This document shows, one piece after another, positions 44,641 to 56,367 of a stretch of 64,000 bases of DNA. A model generated the notes under the pieces. The model worked only from the letters and a program-made list of their open reading frames with translations. It was not told the DNA's origin and did no database searches. Position numbers and translations under genes: made by a program. The first letter of the stretch is position 1; every line of letters starts with the position of its first letter. Source of the DNA: Hygrocybe punicea (Eukaryota > Basidiomycota > Agaricomycetes > Agaricales > Hygrophoraceae); the NCBI GenBank assembly GCA_963556145.1, contig OY744464.1:2790001-2854000 (forward strand). The letters are read 5' to 3'.

Positions 44641-46438
44641 AACTGCTACTTCGGTTGATGTTATCACTGATCACAAGAATTTGGAGTACATTTCTACCAT
44701 CTGGTTACTCACTCGACATCAAGCTCGTTGGTTGGAGTTCCTTTCCCATTTTAATTTTGTTATCCGTTTCTGTCTGGGCAAGCTGGGGACTACGCCCGAT
44801 ACCCTTACTCAATGCTGGGATGTCTATGCAAAAGGGGGAGATAGTGACTATGCCACAGCCAATCCACACAATTTCCACCCTGTTTTTGGGCCAGAACCAC
44901 TGGCTTCGTCCCTCAGAGCTACTCCCCTCAAAGACATTATCCTTGGTGCTGGATTCACCATGGACGTCGAATCCCTCCACTCCGATATCATCTCCGGGCT
45001 TCAGGTTGATTCTGTTGCCTCTGGACACATTTCTCGTATCACCTCCAACCCAGATCCTTGCTGGTCTATGGACAATTTAGGCCTCTTACACCTTGATAAT
45101 CATATCTATGTCCCTGATGTCAACAACCTCAGACTCTGGATCTTACGCTCCAAACATGACCATCCTACTGCAGGACATTTCGGACAGAACAAAACTCTCG
45201 AAATTATCCAGCGGGAATACACCTGGCCCAGACTCCGAACCTTCATCCGCGACTACTGCAAATCCTGTACAACCTGCACAAGATCCAAGACCCCTTGACA
45301 TTGTCCTTATGGATTGCTCAAGCAACTTCCGATTCTAGAGAAGCCCTGGAACTCGATCTCCATGGACTTCATTGAACAACTTCTGGACTCCAAAGGATTT
45401 ACAACCATTTTGGTTGTAGTAGACCATCTATCTGAGCAAGGGATCTTCATTCCAACCCACGATATGATTACCTCCCCTCAGCTCGCCCACCTTTTTCTTA
45501 TTCACATTTTTTCTAAGCATGGAGTCCCTAGTCCCATCACTTCTGATAGAGGCATGGAGTTTGTCTCCCATTTCTTCCGGTCTCTCAGAAAAGCTCTCGA
45601 CATGAGACTCCATTTTACCTCCAGTTATCACCTTGAAGGAGATGGCCAAACCAAACACGTTAATCAAACTCTTGAGCAATACCTCCATGTTTATTGCAAT
45701 TACCAGCAAGACAACTGGTCTTCACTCCTTCCTCTCATGGAGTTTGCCTACAACGATGCTCCAAATGCTACCACCAGACTTTCGTCCTTCTTTGCTAATA
45801 AGGGTTATCACCCAAACCTTTCTGTTCACCCAGAGCATGACCTCTCCTCCACTCACATGTGAAAGTATGCTGTGGACCTCGATGAGTTGCATCAGCAACT
45901 CCATCAAACCATCTCCGAGGCCCAACGACATTACCAGCATTATGCAGACTTGAAGCATGGTTTGGCACCCGATTTCAAGGTATTGGAATTCATCTACATT
46001 AAAGCTGAATATTTCCAGACTACTAGACCTTCAAAGAAGCTCTCCGAGAAGAACTTGGGGCCTTTCGAGATTATCACTAAGGCCGGAACCCACTCCTATA
46101 CACTACATCTTCCGGAAACTCTCCACTCTTTTCACCCCATCTACTATGTCTCTCAGCTCAAGCCTGCCACTCCAAATACCATCCCCAATGGTGTCCAACC
46201 TCCGCCTCCTCCGGTCACTGTTGACGGAGAACCGGAGTTCGAGATCTCTGAAATCCTTGACTCGAAAATTGACAACCATCATTGTGCCTGCAAGTTACTA
46301 TGCCTTGTATGTTGGGAGGGTTACGAGGGCACCGACAAAGAAACCTCTTGGATTCTGGCTTCCGAACTTGGACATGCCTCTGAAATTGTTTTGGACTTTC
46401 ACTCCGCATACCCTTCCAAACCTGGCCTGCTTTATTAA
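44641..46438 (+). pseudogene. Gypsy RNase H end, integrase and chromodomain
   Basis: Order: RNase H end (ITDHKNLEYIS...RWLEFLSHFNFVIRF), integrase zinc finger (H..H..., CKSCTTC), catalytic core MDFIEQLLDSKGF (Asp), SDRGMEFVSHFF (Asp), then HLEGDGQTKHVNQTLEQYL, where the third acidic residue expected 35 residues after the second Asp is Lys instead of Glu. The C-terminal chromodomain reads EFEISEILDSKID...CLVCWEGYEGTDKETSW. In-frame TGA stops at 45296-45298 (SKTP*HCPYGLLKQLP, normally Arg) and 45860-45862 divide it. Not functional as it stands. Confidence 0.85.
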
Positions 46439-46487
46439 CTTCTATAATCTATTTACATTTTGCTTTCTGTGAAGTTAAATCTTTGGC

Positions 46488-47444
46488 CTATTTACTGCCC
46501 CCTTCTCCCAAATATTCTCCCTCCTCCCACTCCATTTCCACCTCCTCCAACTCAAAGTCCTCAGACTCTGAAGCGAACTCCGGGAGTTCATAGGAGTTGT
46601 CCCTTAAGAACTCCACGTTCTCCAGGTGGTTGGCCATTTGAGTGACCTCTCTGCGGATGTCCTCCATGGTGTCCCATGTCCCCTCACATGCTACGGCCAC
46701 CCACCCCAGCATCACCGTGTTCTCCTTTGTTGCCTGGAGCAACCTCAGGAGTAACTCCTCCACCCACACCGAGGACTTGCTGCTTTTCTTTACCACTGGC
46801 TCCACTCCGCAGTACTCCGATCTGGATTCCTCTTTTTCCTCCTTCCTTTTCTTTTTCCTCACCGCGCCATCTTCTCCTTCTACCTCGCACCGCACCTTTC
46901 TTTTCTGGCACAACATGCAACTCCTTGTCTTGCTGGTCTTTGGCCACACACAATCCTCCCAGTGCTCCGTGCATGCCTTGCACTGGACAGCCCTGTTTCT
47001 TTGTCGGTCCACTTAGTTGCCACTGTTTTACTTACCGTCTCTTTTTCTTTTCCCTTTCTCTGCACTCATGAGTCCTTGTCCAGCTCCAGACCCCCCTGCC
47101 GCGGCCTTGCTTCCTTGCTCCTCCTCCGCCTTTTTCCTCTTCTCCTCCTCTGCCTTTTTCCTCTCCTCCACTTTTCTCCTCTTCTCCGCCTCTGCCTTGT
47201 TTATCTCCTCCCGCTTTCTCCATGCTTCATCTTCTGCCTTCCTTTGTATTTCCTCCTCCACCAAACGCTTCCGCTCTTCCTCTGCTTTCCTCTGCTCCTC
47301 CTCCTCTTCCTTTGCCCTCAGCTTGGCGAATTCCTGTTCCATTTGCTTGATGTGGGCTGCAAGTTCCTGTGAGGACGACATTTTTTTTGTGGAGTTGTCT
47401 CCTGGTCCAGGAGTTGCCTTTATACCGCCTGACTTCCGCTTCAA
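46488..47444 (-). CDS. Antisense gene in gypsy 3' region: coiled coil plus Zn2Cys6-like cluster
   Basis: Two minus-strand frames lie head to tail. 47444-47028: MKRKSGGIKATPGPG..., MSSSQELAAHIKQMEQEF (an alternative start at about 47381) and a long Glu/Lys/Arg coiled coil (RKAEEERKRLVEEEIQRKAE...), ending KRKRDGK. 47012-46488: RNRAVQCKACTEHWEDC and SCMLCQKRKVRCEVEG, i.e. Cys spacing C2C6C10C2C6C, matching fungal Zn2Cys6 binuclear clusters, then a basic patch and an acidic, glutamate-rich tail. A GTAAGT...CTAAG of only 24 nt between them would fuse the frames, but that is shorter than normal introns. The gene runs opposite to pol, ahead of the LTR. Role unknown; a DNA-binding regulator is conceivable. 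Confidence 0.6.
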
Positions 47445-47509
47445 ACTCTGCTGCGATTCTCCCTTTGTTCCACAGGCATCTCAAGGGTTTGACACTAAGG
47501 GGGAGATAC

Positions 47510-48791
47510 TGTCATATCCATGCAACTTTGAAGGATTCTGATAAACTCTGCTCCGGACTTTTCCACTGTTTTATCCTACTAGATGGTACCTGACCGTTGC
47601 TGCAGTATTAGTTATTTTATTTTATTTTATTTTATTTTATTTTATTTTATCGTCAATTTATTTGTTATCGTATTTGTGATTTTTATTTTATTTTATCTTA
47701 TTTTATTGTAAATTTATTTCCTACAGGGTGAATTTATTTTGTTTTATTTGAATTTATTTATTTTCAATTTATGTTCTGTTTTTTGTATTCAATGGTCTGA
47801 TGTTTGTGAGCAAAGCGAACAAACACCTGTGGTGGCTACTGATAACAGTATTACATGCTTTTTGTGCCACTGATGTTTGTTGGCTTCGCTCACAAACACC
47901 CATAGCACCCGTCCTGCAGTGTTACATGCTTTTGTGCCACTGATGTTTGTTCGCTTTGGTCACAAACACCAGTGGCACCCTGTTCTCCAGTGGCTGCAAT
48001 ATGTTGCTTCAGGCTGCTGTCTTGAATTTTATTTGAATTTTAACACACTTGTTTACATTGTTTTGAATTTATTTGCACATTTTGTACTTATCCGGGCTCA
48101 GCTTCGCCTTGCATGTTGCTGTCTTCAATTTTATTTGAATTTTAATGCACTTGTTTACAATTATTTGCACATTTTGTACTTATCCGGGCTCGGCTTCACC
48201 TTGTGGTTATACTTATCCGGCTCGGCTGCGCCTCGCGCTTATAGAAGGGGACAACAGTGCCTCGCGTGGCTAAGCAAGCAAGACCACGTGAGTATACGCG
48301 AAAAAACGCAAGCATACCCGAGCCTCCCACGCCACTGACCCCCCTTCCTCCCCTTCCTTTTAGATCTTATCCTCTCACGTGTGTTATTGTTCCTTTCCCT
48401 TGTTACACTCTATTCTTCTTCATCTCCATTTCTCCAAACTCCTATCCGTTCCTTCCCCTTGTTTACTTGTCACCATACATAGCAACCTTTTGTTACTTTT
48501 AACCTTCTCTGGTTCCCCTTCCAGAGTTCTTCTTATCTTTACGTTACTAAGGACTTAACAATTAGTTTACCAAGTATATAAGTTAGAACTACAAGTCCTG
48601 TAACTCTGTTCTGAAAATCAACTTGAGTTCCCCTCATCCTTAAACTTAGGGCTTCACCTTAAACTCACTATAGTCTCTGTCTTTAGTCCAAACCTCCAGA
48701 CTAATTTGGCTCTGTCTGCTTGTGCTTACTCAGTATGACTCAAGGAAGTAGCATAACTACTTCAAGAGTTCGCACCTCCGGTTCTCCGACA
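47510..48791 (+). repeat. Gypsy long terminal repeat (3' LTR, 1.28 kb)
   Basis: Starts TGTCATATCC right after the polypurine tract and ends CTCCGACA, with TGTC/GACA inverted ends. Inside are a TTTTA microsatellite, three GTTTGT...ACAAAC hairpins (about 47797-47972), repeated ACTTATCCGGGCTC motifs (about 48087, 48179, 48211) and pyrimidine-rich U5-like sequence. No second LTR is present on this side. Confidence 0.8.
47612..47650. repeat. TTTTA microsatellite in the LTR
   Basis: About eight consecutive ATTTT units, with looser TTTTAT repeats to 47710. The second copy (57492-57530) has the same length. Confidence 0.85.
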
Positions 48792-48833
48792 ACTCCATTC
48801 CATCTGGTGTTGCACGCCTCTAACAAGTAGGGT

Positions 48834-49005
48834 TGAGCAAATGTGAGTTAATTGTCATCACACTGTTTTGGAGAGTTGATCTGTTGCTCCCTAAGCAATT
48901 GCTTCGTGACTAAGAGTGTTACATGATGTTGCAATATAGGAGAGATGGCAGGTAAAGAAGAGGTTGATGAAGACTCAAGACACTCTATGTAGTTTTATTT
49001 ACATT
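48834..49005 (+). repeat. Helitron2-family internal sequence fragment
   Basis: Similar to 15808-16000 and inverted 18230-18420: GAGCAAATGT.AGT.AATTGT, CTGTTGCTCCCTAA, GATGAAGACTCAAGACACTC. No ends; it suggests the gypsy element entered or recombined with such a Helitron. Confidence 0.55.
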
Positions 49006-49365
49006 ATGGTCTATTTCAGGCAAGTTAGCAATGCCTAAAAAAATTCCAAATAAATAGCATACAAAAATTTGAGATATCTAACTGAATAATCAATACATTA
49101 TAAATACAATAACATTTTTCAATCCAAGACCCAACAGTATCTATCTATCACTAACCAAGGTTTAGAAAGTCATATTCTTAGTGAATCTCAAATTTTGAGT
49201 TTCAGCAGTCAGAATCCCATCAATCATGATAAAAAGTGATTTTAAGATGATATATCATATTTTTACAGTCTTGCCATACAATAAATTCATGATATCAATT
49301 TGATAACAACCCACCACATTTTCACTGAGTCATAAAATAATAGTACATTTTTTATCCTCCACCAA
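49006..49365. other. A/T-rich stretch without features
   Basis: No gene or recognisable repeat seen. Confidence 0.4.
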
Positions 49366-49832
49366 TCTATGTTCGTGCCTGCAAGGTATTGGCAATACAA
49401 GGGGGAGAGGTGGTTATTTGTAGTTAAATGGGTAATTGGCTTTTTGGGGGAAAAAACATGTGGGGGTTTTTTCAAATCTGAAACAAGAGTCCAAACCTAA
49501 TCAGAGACTGGTGAGCTGTGAGGGTGGGTGGGAACAGCAACCTCGTGAGCATGGAAATGATTAGGATGTGAAGAAGCGTCGAATTGGGGGGGAAATGTCG
49601 ATGAGAGATGGGTGGTGATGATGTAGACGCGGGTGCTAGGGAGTGGCGGGCAGGTTGTAATTGAAGGGATGGCGGGTGGGGGAAAGAAAATGCTCTGTTA
49701 GAGCAGAGAAGAACTTGAGCGATGCAAGTTGTTGATGGGCAGAGATGAGGATCGCTGCGCCACAACTTGCTAAATTCGTACATAGACATAATTCTAATTT
49801 TACACTCATGTTTCGTGTATTTTAGAAAGTCA
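49366..49832 (-). repeat. Internally deleted unit of a head-to-tail pair
   Basis: Consists of the 5' module (49676-49832, as in 51660-51817) and the 3' module (49366-49517, as in 49833-49984) of the neighbouring full unit, separated by only 158 bp of unrelated sequence instead of the gene. Confidence 0.7.
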
Positions 49833-51817
49833 TCTATGTTCGTGCCTGCAAGGTATTGGCAATACAAGGGGGAGAGGTGGTTATTTGTAGTTAAATGGGT
49901 AATTGGCTTTTTGGGGGAAAAAACATGTGGGGGTTTTTTCAAATCCAAAACAAGAGTCCAAACCTAATCAGAGACTAGTGAGCTGCGACTCCCACAGTAT
50001 TAGGAGCCCAGCGACGCGTTAGGCAAAGCAGACTCCCCATGATTAGGAGGTGGGTGACATTACTCACAGTATCAGCGGAGAGGAGGCATTGCATAGCATA
50101 GGAATGGTTCTAGGATCGGGGATCCTTGCATATATGGGGCCATGACGACAGCGTGTTCACGTAGGTAGATTAGGAAGGATTCGCTTGACCATCGGCCTAT
50201 TGTTTTGACGACTTCGAATGGGACTCCTCAGAGAAGGAGCTCCAGGGTGACGCCGATGCAGATACCATGGCCTAGTAGATATCTGGGCAGCTGCGGTTGT
50301 CGCGGGCGCGCGCAGGGGATCTGGATCTGCGGTGTGAGTTGCTGGGTCGGTTCGCTTCGCGGCTGCGCCGGGAGGGGGGTATATTGGGATTGCCTACAGG
50401 TGGGATTGGGATGCGTTGATCCGCCTGTGATGGCGTGTAAGGAGGAGGCGTGGCATGGGCATGTGTGGCGCAAAGTGGTGCATGCGAAGTGCAAAAGAGG
50501 CAGTGTGGTGGCATGCATGGTGCAATGTGTGGCATGCGGGGGTGCAATGTGTGGCATGCGCAGTGCAAGGGAGGCAGTGTGAGGCAATGTTTGGATGATA
50601 TGAGAAGGCGGTAGAGGGTGGCGGTTGTGGCATCATGAATGGTGTACGGTGGTGAGAGGGGAGCGTGTGGGAATGATGGGTGACGAGGAAAGGGTTAGCT
50701 GGGATTAATGATGCGAGAGGGGGGGGGACTGACCCGGAAATCCCGGTCGTTGTCTTTGATTCGTCGGTTGTCCCAATAGACTTCCTCTTTGGTCTGGCGT
50801 AGTACGTCTTCATCGATGATCGATAAGTTGTATGCGCCAGCGGGTGTGGGGATGGTGATGTGCCAGAGTCGTCGCTGGCGTGCTTGGTAGAGGATCAGCA
50901 TCTTTTGGTCTAGGGGGTCGCGGGAGGATCTCATCTTGTGAATTTGAAGTTTGCCCCAGAAGGAGGCGAGCATGGCAACGCGGTCGGCGGGCCAGTCAGC
51001 TTCTTCCATGGCTACTATCATCCTTGGAGCGGCTTGGCAAAAGTCCTCCCATTTGATGTCTTTGTTGTCGAGCGTTTTGTTGGCATTATGGGTGGAGGCG
51101 GCGGGGACCCAGGAGGTGGAGCCGTCTGCCTTGCGAGCGATGACCATGGCGTCATCATCTACGGAGGCGGGGTTCCGGAGGGCCTCATCGAGGCCGTCAT
51201 TAGTGTAGTACCAAAGCTCTACATATTCACCTTTGTGCATCTTCCTGGTGGCGTAAGTGGAAGGGATGACCGGGGTTGTGGTGGGCATGGGGCGGTCAGG
51301 GATTGGGATGTATTTAGTTTTGTTCTTCTTCATCTCTTCCTTACGGAGGGTTTGTTGTTCTTCGGCGGTTGTGATGGCTAATTGATCTGCTGCGACCTGG
51401 TCTAGGGCGAGTTGTTCTTCCTGTCGGATGATTTCGTCGTGTATCTGGTCATGCCATTGCTGTTTGTCGACGTTGTTCCCGAGCTGCCAGATGTTCGTTA
51501 GTATCTGGATCGCTTGGGCCTCGGTTGTTTGAGCATTGACGAGGGGAGCCCGAGTAGGGGCATAGGCAGCAGAGGCGTAGTCGGGGCAGTGTGCGAGAGC
51601 AGGGTCGAAAAGAAGCGGAGGCATGATTGGATTGATAGGTAGTGAGTGCGGAGGAAAGAGAGGGGAAAGAAAATGCTCTGTTAGAGCAGAGAAGAACTTG
51701 AGCGATGCAAGTTGTTGATGGGCAGAGATGAGGATCACTGCGCCACAACTTGCTAAATTCATACATAGACATAATTCTAATTTTACACTCATGTTTCGTG
51801 TATTTTAGAAAGTCAAA
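49833..51817 (-). repeat. Full unit of a head-to-tail pair, carrying one gene
   Basis: 5' module 51660-51817 (begins TGACTTTCTAAAATACACGA), gene, and 3' module 49833-49984 (ends TTGCAGGCACGAACATAGA on the minus strand). Its 3' end directly abuts the 5' end of the deleted unit. Element class unknown. Confidence 0.6.
50272..51624 (-). CDS. Two-exon gene of a mushroom-lineage-type family, function unknown
   Basis: Start MPPLLFDPALAHCPDYASAA at 51624-51622; the frame is open upstream, but the 5' module there looks untranslated. Exon 1 has QIHDEIIRQEEQLALDQ (coiled-coil-like), a basic KKNKTKYIPIPDRPMP, then the most protein-like part: GEYVELWYYTNDGLDEALRN, DDDAMVIARKADGSTSW, WEDFCQAAPRMIVAMEEADW, MLASFWGKLQIHKMRSSRDP, ARQRRLWHITIPTPAGAYNL, EEVYWDNRRI. 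A GTCAGT donor after DRDFR and an acceptor at about 50428 (ATCACAG) join in frame to ADQRIPIPPVGNPNIPPSRR ending CPDIY, TAG. The large intron (about 0.3 kb) is less certain. Such proteins are familiar as repeated families in mushroom genomes; no function can be assigned. Confidence 0.55.
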
Positions 51818-51855
51818 CTTGCCTGGAATAGACAATAAAATTATTTAGCAATAAA

Positions 51856-51955
51856 NNNNNNNNNNNNNNNNNNNNNNNNNNNNNNNNNNNNNNNNNNNNN
51901 NNNNNNNNNNNNNNNNNNNNNNNNNNNNNNNNNNNNNNNNNNNNNNNNNNNNNNN
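51856..51955. other. Assembly gap (100 N)
   Basis: Exactly 100 unknown bases, the usual placeholder for a gap of unknown size. The sequence on its right repeats the last 9,780 bp on its left. Confidence 0.98.
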
Positions 51956-53762
51956 GAAAGCAGCATCAAAGACAATTCACAAATCAAATCAGATTAATTT
52001 TGATGAACAACTTGAGATTTGGAAACTCAACCATGGAGCAACTGAACACTTTCCTGGAAAGCTCCCATTGTGTCTTGGCATGCCTGTGATAATCCGAAAC
52101 AATGATGCAACTTAATTATGCATCACCAAAGGCCAGGAAGGCATTGTTGTTGGCTGGCAATCAATCAAAGGCCCTCATGATAAACGTGTTCTCGACACAC
52201 TCTTTGTGAAATTGGATAATCCACCTCAATTGGTTCAAATACCTGGTCTACCAGATAATGTTGTTCCTATTGTGAAGAGCACAAAAACAATTCACTGTCT
52301 ATTTCCAAGTGACCTAAAAGAATCTGTCGAAAGACAACAAGTATGGGTGCTACCCAACTTTGCTATGACAGCTCATGCATCTCAGGGAAAAACCCGCCCT
52401 TACAATGTTGTACATTTAAACAGCTGTTTTTCACACATGTCCTATTACACAGCTCTGTCTAGAAGTGCAAGTGCAGCAGGCACCATCATTATCCAAGGTT
52501 TTGACCCCAATGTTATTATGAGAGGTTGCAGTGGCTATCTCAGACAAGAATTCAGAGAACAAGAAATATTAGATGATATCACAAGGCTTAGATATGAAGG
52601 ACAACTACCTGATCACTTAAATGGGCAACTCCGCAATACCTTGATTCGTCAATATCAATTATGGAAAGGCACTGATTATGTCCCTGTCAAAGTAGATGCA
52701 GCATTAAGATGGTCTGCCAGAGATCCACTACCTATTCTTCCTGTGGTTGTTGACAGTTCATGGCAACTCATTGGAAAATCCACTGATGGAAAAGCTAAGC
52801 AAAATTCACTTCAACAGGCCAGTCTTGGTTTTGTGGCCGCAAAAGGAAGCTCACCAGTAAAGCAAAATTTGAAACGTACTTATGATGAACATGATGAGAC
52901 ACAACTTTTGAGTAGGAAAAAGAGAATAATAACTCATGAAGGCAGTTGCACTATTCTTACTCCTCGTGGCATACATTGGGATGAGAACAACTGGAGTTGT
53001 GCATATGATTCACTCTTTGTTATTTTGTACAATATATGGGCAGAACATCCTGCAAGTTGGACAACAAGATTTCAGTCAATTCGAAAAATTTACCTGTCAA
53101 CACTTGTACATGGGTTTAACATGATGGCTTCACAATTGAGCTTTGAAAATGTAAGAAATACAGTGAGAATGAAACTCCATGCCAAGAATCCAGAACAATT
53201 TCCCATGGGTACTACTGGCATCAGTGTTGCTACACTATGTATGGAAATGCTGAAACCACGAGATTGTATTGCATCTTCACAGCTCATTTGTTCTCACTGT
53301 GATTATGAAGGTCCAGAAAAAGATGACAAACTTACCTATGTATTGCATGCTGATCTATCTGTTTCTGGCTCAACATCTGATTGGGTGCAAACCATTGCAT
53401 ATAATGTTAGAAATAAATGTCCACAATGTAATGTTTCAATGATGCATACCATATACTATACAAAAACACCTGATTTGCTAGTATTAGAATATCCCAACAT
53501 AAACATGATTACCAGCCATCAAATAACTGTAAATGTAAATGAAAAGTCAGTAAATTTGCATCTAAGAGGTATTGTATATGCTGGAGGATATCACTTTACA
53601 TCTTGATTCATATCAGAAGATGGAACAATTTGGTATCATGATGGAATGACAATGGGAGCAACATGTAAGCAAAATGGCCACATTGGTATGATGTTGGATG
53701 ATGATTTTAAAAGATATGAAAATAAAATTCTTGTGCTAGCAGTTTATGCACGAAACCAGTAA
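51956..53762 (+). pseudogene. Second copy: Helitron helicase end and protease-like domain
   Basis: Duplicate of 42076-43882, with the same stops (52113-52115 TAA, 53604-53606 TGA). It begins in the helicase because the contig starts there. Confidence 0.75.
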
Positions 53763-54340
53763 TTTAATATCATTGAGGACTATTGGGTGGGAAAGTGGGA
53801 CATTCAAAATTTTCACCAGCTGAAATTCATATTGGACATCAAAATTGGAGGAAATCTTCTGGGTGGGAAAGTGGGCCATTAAATATAGGAATGTTATAAA
53901 TAGATTATATGATGTCAAACACTTAAGTTCTTATTGTTACTTATTGCCCGAGCACTGATAAGTAAGGGTAACAGTGGTAGTAGTAAATGCCAGGATAAAC
54001 TGTTGTATAACTGACATTCAGTCCACTACAATGTTGGTTGACTAGTGATATACAAGTATGGCAGGAACAAGTGTAAGTAATATTGTCCAAGAGATTGGTA
54101 GTCTCTTGATCAAAGGCCCCAACTGCAGACAAATAGTACATTGTCACTAACAGAACAGGATAACATAGAATGTAACATTCCAAATTCCAACAATGTTCAT
54201 ATATACTATGATTATTCTTGTTATACATTACACAAACAAATTAGTGCAGATTATGTAGAATAAATAATGTACATTAAATGATTGAATAGAACCCAGAAGA
54301 ACTCGTTCATGCCACGCTTGCGATGGCCCACTTCCCCAAG

Positions 54341-54520
54341 TATAAGCTTGTCCACACATGACCCCAACTGTATCTGATTTTCCAATATCAGAAGTAGAAT
54401 CATACCTCTTGCCCAAAAGATTTTTCTCTATAGGCGATGCATGAACATTACTTAATTACAAACCCTCACTGAACCAGGTCTGATAAAGAACGAGGCTTTT
54501 AATAAATTAAAAGAACTTGT
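54341..54520 (-). mobile_element. Second copy: Helitron2 5' terminus
   Basis: Duplicate of 44461-44640. Confidence 0.65.
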
Positions 54521-56318
54521 AACTGCTACTTCGGTTGATGTTATCACTGATCACAAGAATTTGGAGTACATTTCTACCATCTGGTTACTCACTCGACATC
54601 AAGCTCGTTGGTTGGAGTTCCTTTCCCATTTTAATTTTGTTATCCGTTTCTGTCTGGGCAAGCTGGGGACTACGCCCGATACCCTTACTCAATGCTGGGA
54701 TGTCTATGCAAAAGGGGGAGATAGTGACTATGCCACAGCCAATCCACACAATTTCCACCCTGTTTTTGGGCCAGAACCACTGGCTTCGTCCCTCAGAGCT
54801 ACTCCCCTCAAAGACATTATCCTTGGTGCTGGATTCACCATGGACGTCGAATCCCTCCACTCCGATATCATCTCCGGGCTTCAGGTTGATTCTGTTGCCT
54901 CTGGACACATTTCTCGTATCACCTCCAACCCAGATCCTTGCTGGTCTATGGACAATTTAGGCCTCTTACACCTTGATAATCATATCTATGTCCCTGATGT
55001 CAACAACCTCAGACTCTGGATCTTACGCTCCAAACATGACCATCCTACTGCAGGACATTTCGGACAGAACAAAACTCTCGAAATTATCCAGCGGGAATAC
55101 ACCTGGCCCAGACTCCGAACCTTCATCCGCGACTACTGCAAATCCTGTACAACCTGCACAAGATCCAAGACCCCTTGACATTGTCCTTATGGATTGCTCA
55201 AGCAACTTCCGATTCTAGAGAAGCCCTGGAACTCGATCTCCATGGACTTCATTGAACAACTTCTGGACTCCAAAGGATTTACAACCATTTTGGTTGTAGT
55301 AGACCATCTATCTGAGCAAGGGATCTTCATTCCAACCCACGATATGATTACCTCCCCTCAGCTCGCCCACCTTTTTCTTATTCACATTTTTTCTAAGCAT
55401 GGAGTCCCTAGTCCCATCACTTCTGATAGAGGCATGGAGTTTGTCTCCCATTTCTTCCGGTCTCTCAGAAAAGCTCTCGACATGAGACTCCATTTTACCT
55501 CCAGTTATCACCTTGAAGGAGATGGCCAAACCAAACACGTTAATCAAACTCTTGAGCAATACCTCCATGTTTATTGCAATTACCAGCAAGACAACTGGTC
55601 TTCACTCCTTCCTCTCATGGAGTTTGCCTACAACGATGCTCCAAATGCTACCACCAGACTTTCGTCCTTCTTTGCTAATAAGGGTTATCACCCAAACCTT
55701 TCTGTTCACCCAGAGCATGACCTCTCCTCCACTCACATGTGAAAGTATGCTGTGGACCTCGATGAGTTGCATCAGCAACTCCATCAAACCATCTCCGAGG
55801 CCCAACGACATTACCAGCATTATGCAGACTTGAAGCATGGTTTGGCACCCGATTTCAAGGTATTGGAATTCATCTACATTAAAGCTGAATATTTCCAGAC
55901 TACTAGACCTTCAAAGAAGCTCTCCGAGAAGAACTTGGGGCCTTTCGAGATTATCACTAAGGCCGGAACCCACTCCTATACACTACATCTTCCGGAAACT
56001 CTCCACTCTTTTCACCCCATCTACTATGTCTCTCAGCTCAAGCCTGCCACTCCAAATACCATCCCCAATGGTGTCCAACCTCCGCCTCCTCCGGTCACTG
56101 TTGACGGAGAACCGGAGTTCGAGATCTCTGAAATCCTTGACTCGAAAATTGACAACCATCATTGTGCCTGCAAGTTACTATGCCTTGTATGTTGGGAGGG
56201 TTACGAGGGCACCGACAAAGAAACCTCTTGGATTCTGGCTTCCGAACTTGGACATGCCTCTGAAATTGTTTTGGACTTTCACTCCGCATACCCTTCCAAA
56301 CCTGGCCTGCTTTATTAA
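54521..56318 (+). pseudogene. Second copy: gypsy RNase H end, integrase, chromodomain
   Basis: Duplicate of 44641-46438; see that entry for domains and defects. Confidence 0.8.
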
Positions 56319-56367
56319 CTTCTATAATCTATTTACATTTTGCTTTCTGTGAAGTTAAATCTTTGGC

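Larger units (their letters stand above)
44641..48791 (+). mobile_element. Ty3/gypsy chromodomain retrotransposon, 5' half missing
   Basis: Starts abruptly within RNase H, continues through integrase and chromodomain, a 3' region with antisense genes, a polypurine tract (AAGGGGGAGATAC, 47498-47509) and one LTR (47510-48791). Gag, protease and RT are absent from this side. Confidence 0.85.

Noticed and set aside
46500..47541. Ser/Pro/Phe-rich plus-strand frames over the gypsy 3' region
   Set aside because: They are the antisense of the Glu/Lys-rich coiled-coil gene on the minus strand, which has the better protein signature.
49676..49832. Coding frame MSMYEFSKLWRSDPHLC in the 5' module
   Set aside because: It lies upstream of the likely start MPPLLFD in a repeated untranslated-looking module and is present without the gene in the deleted unit.
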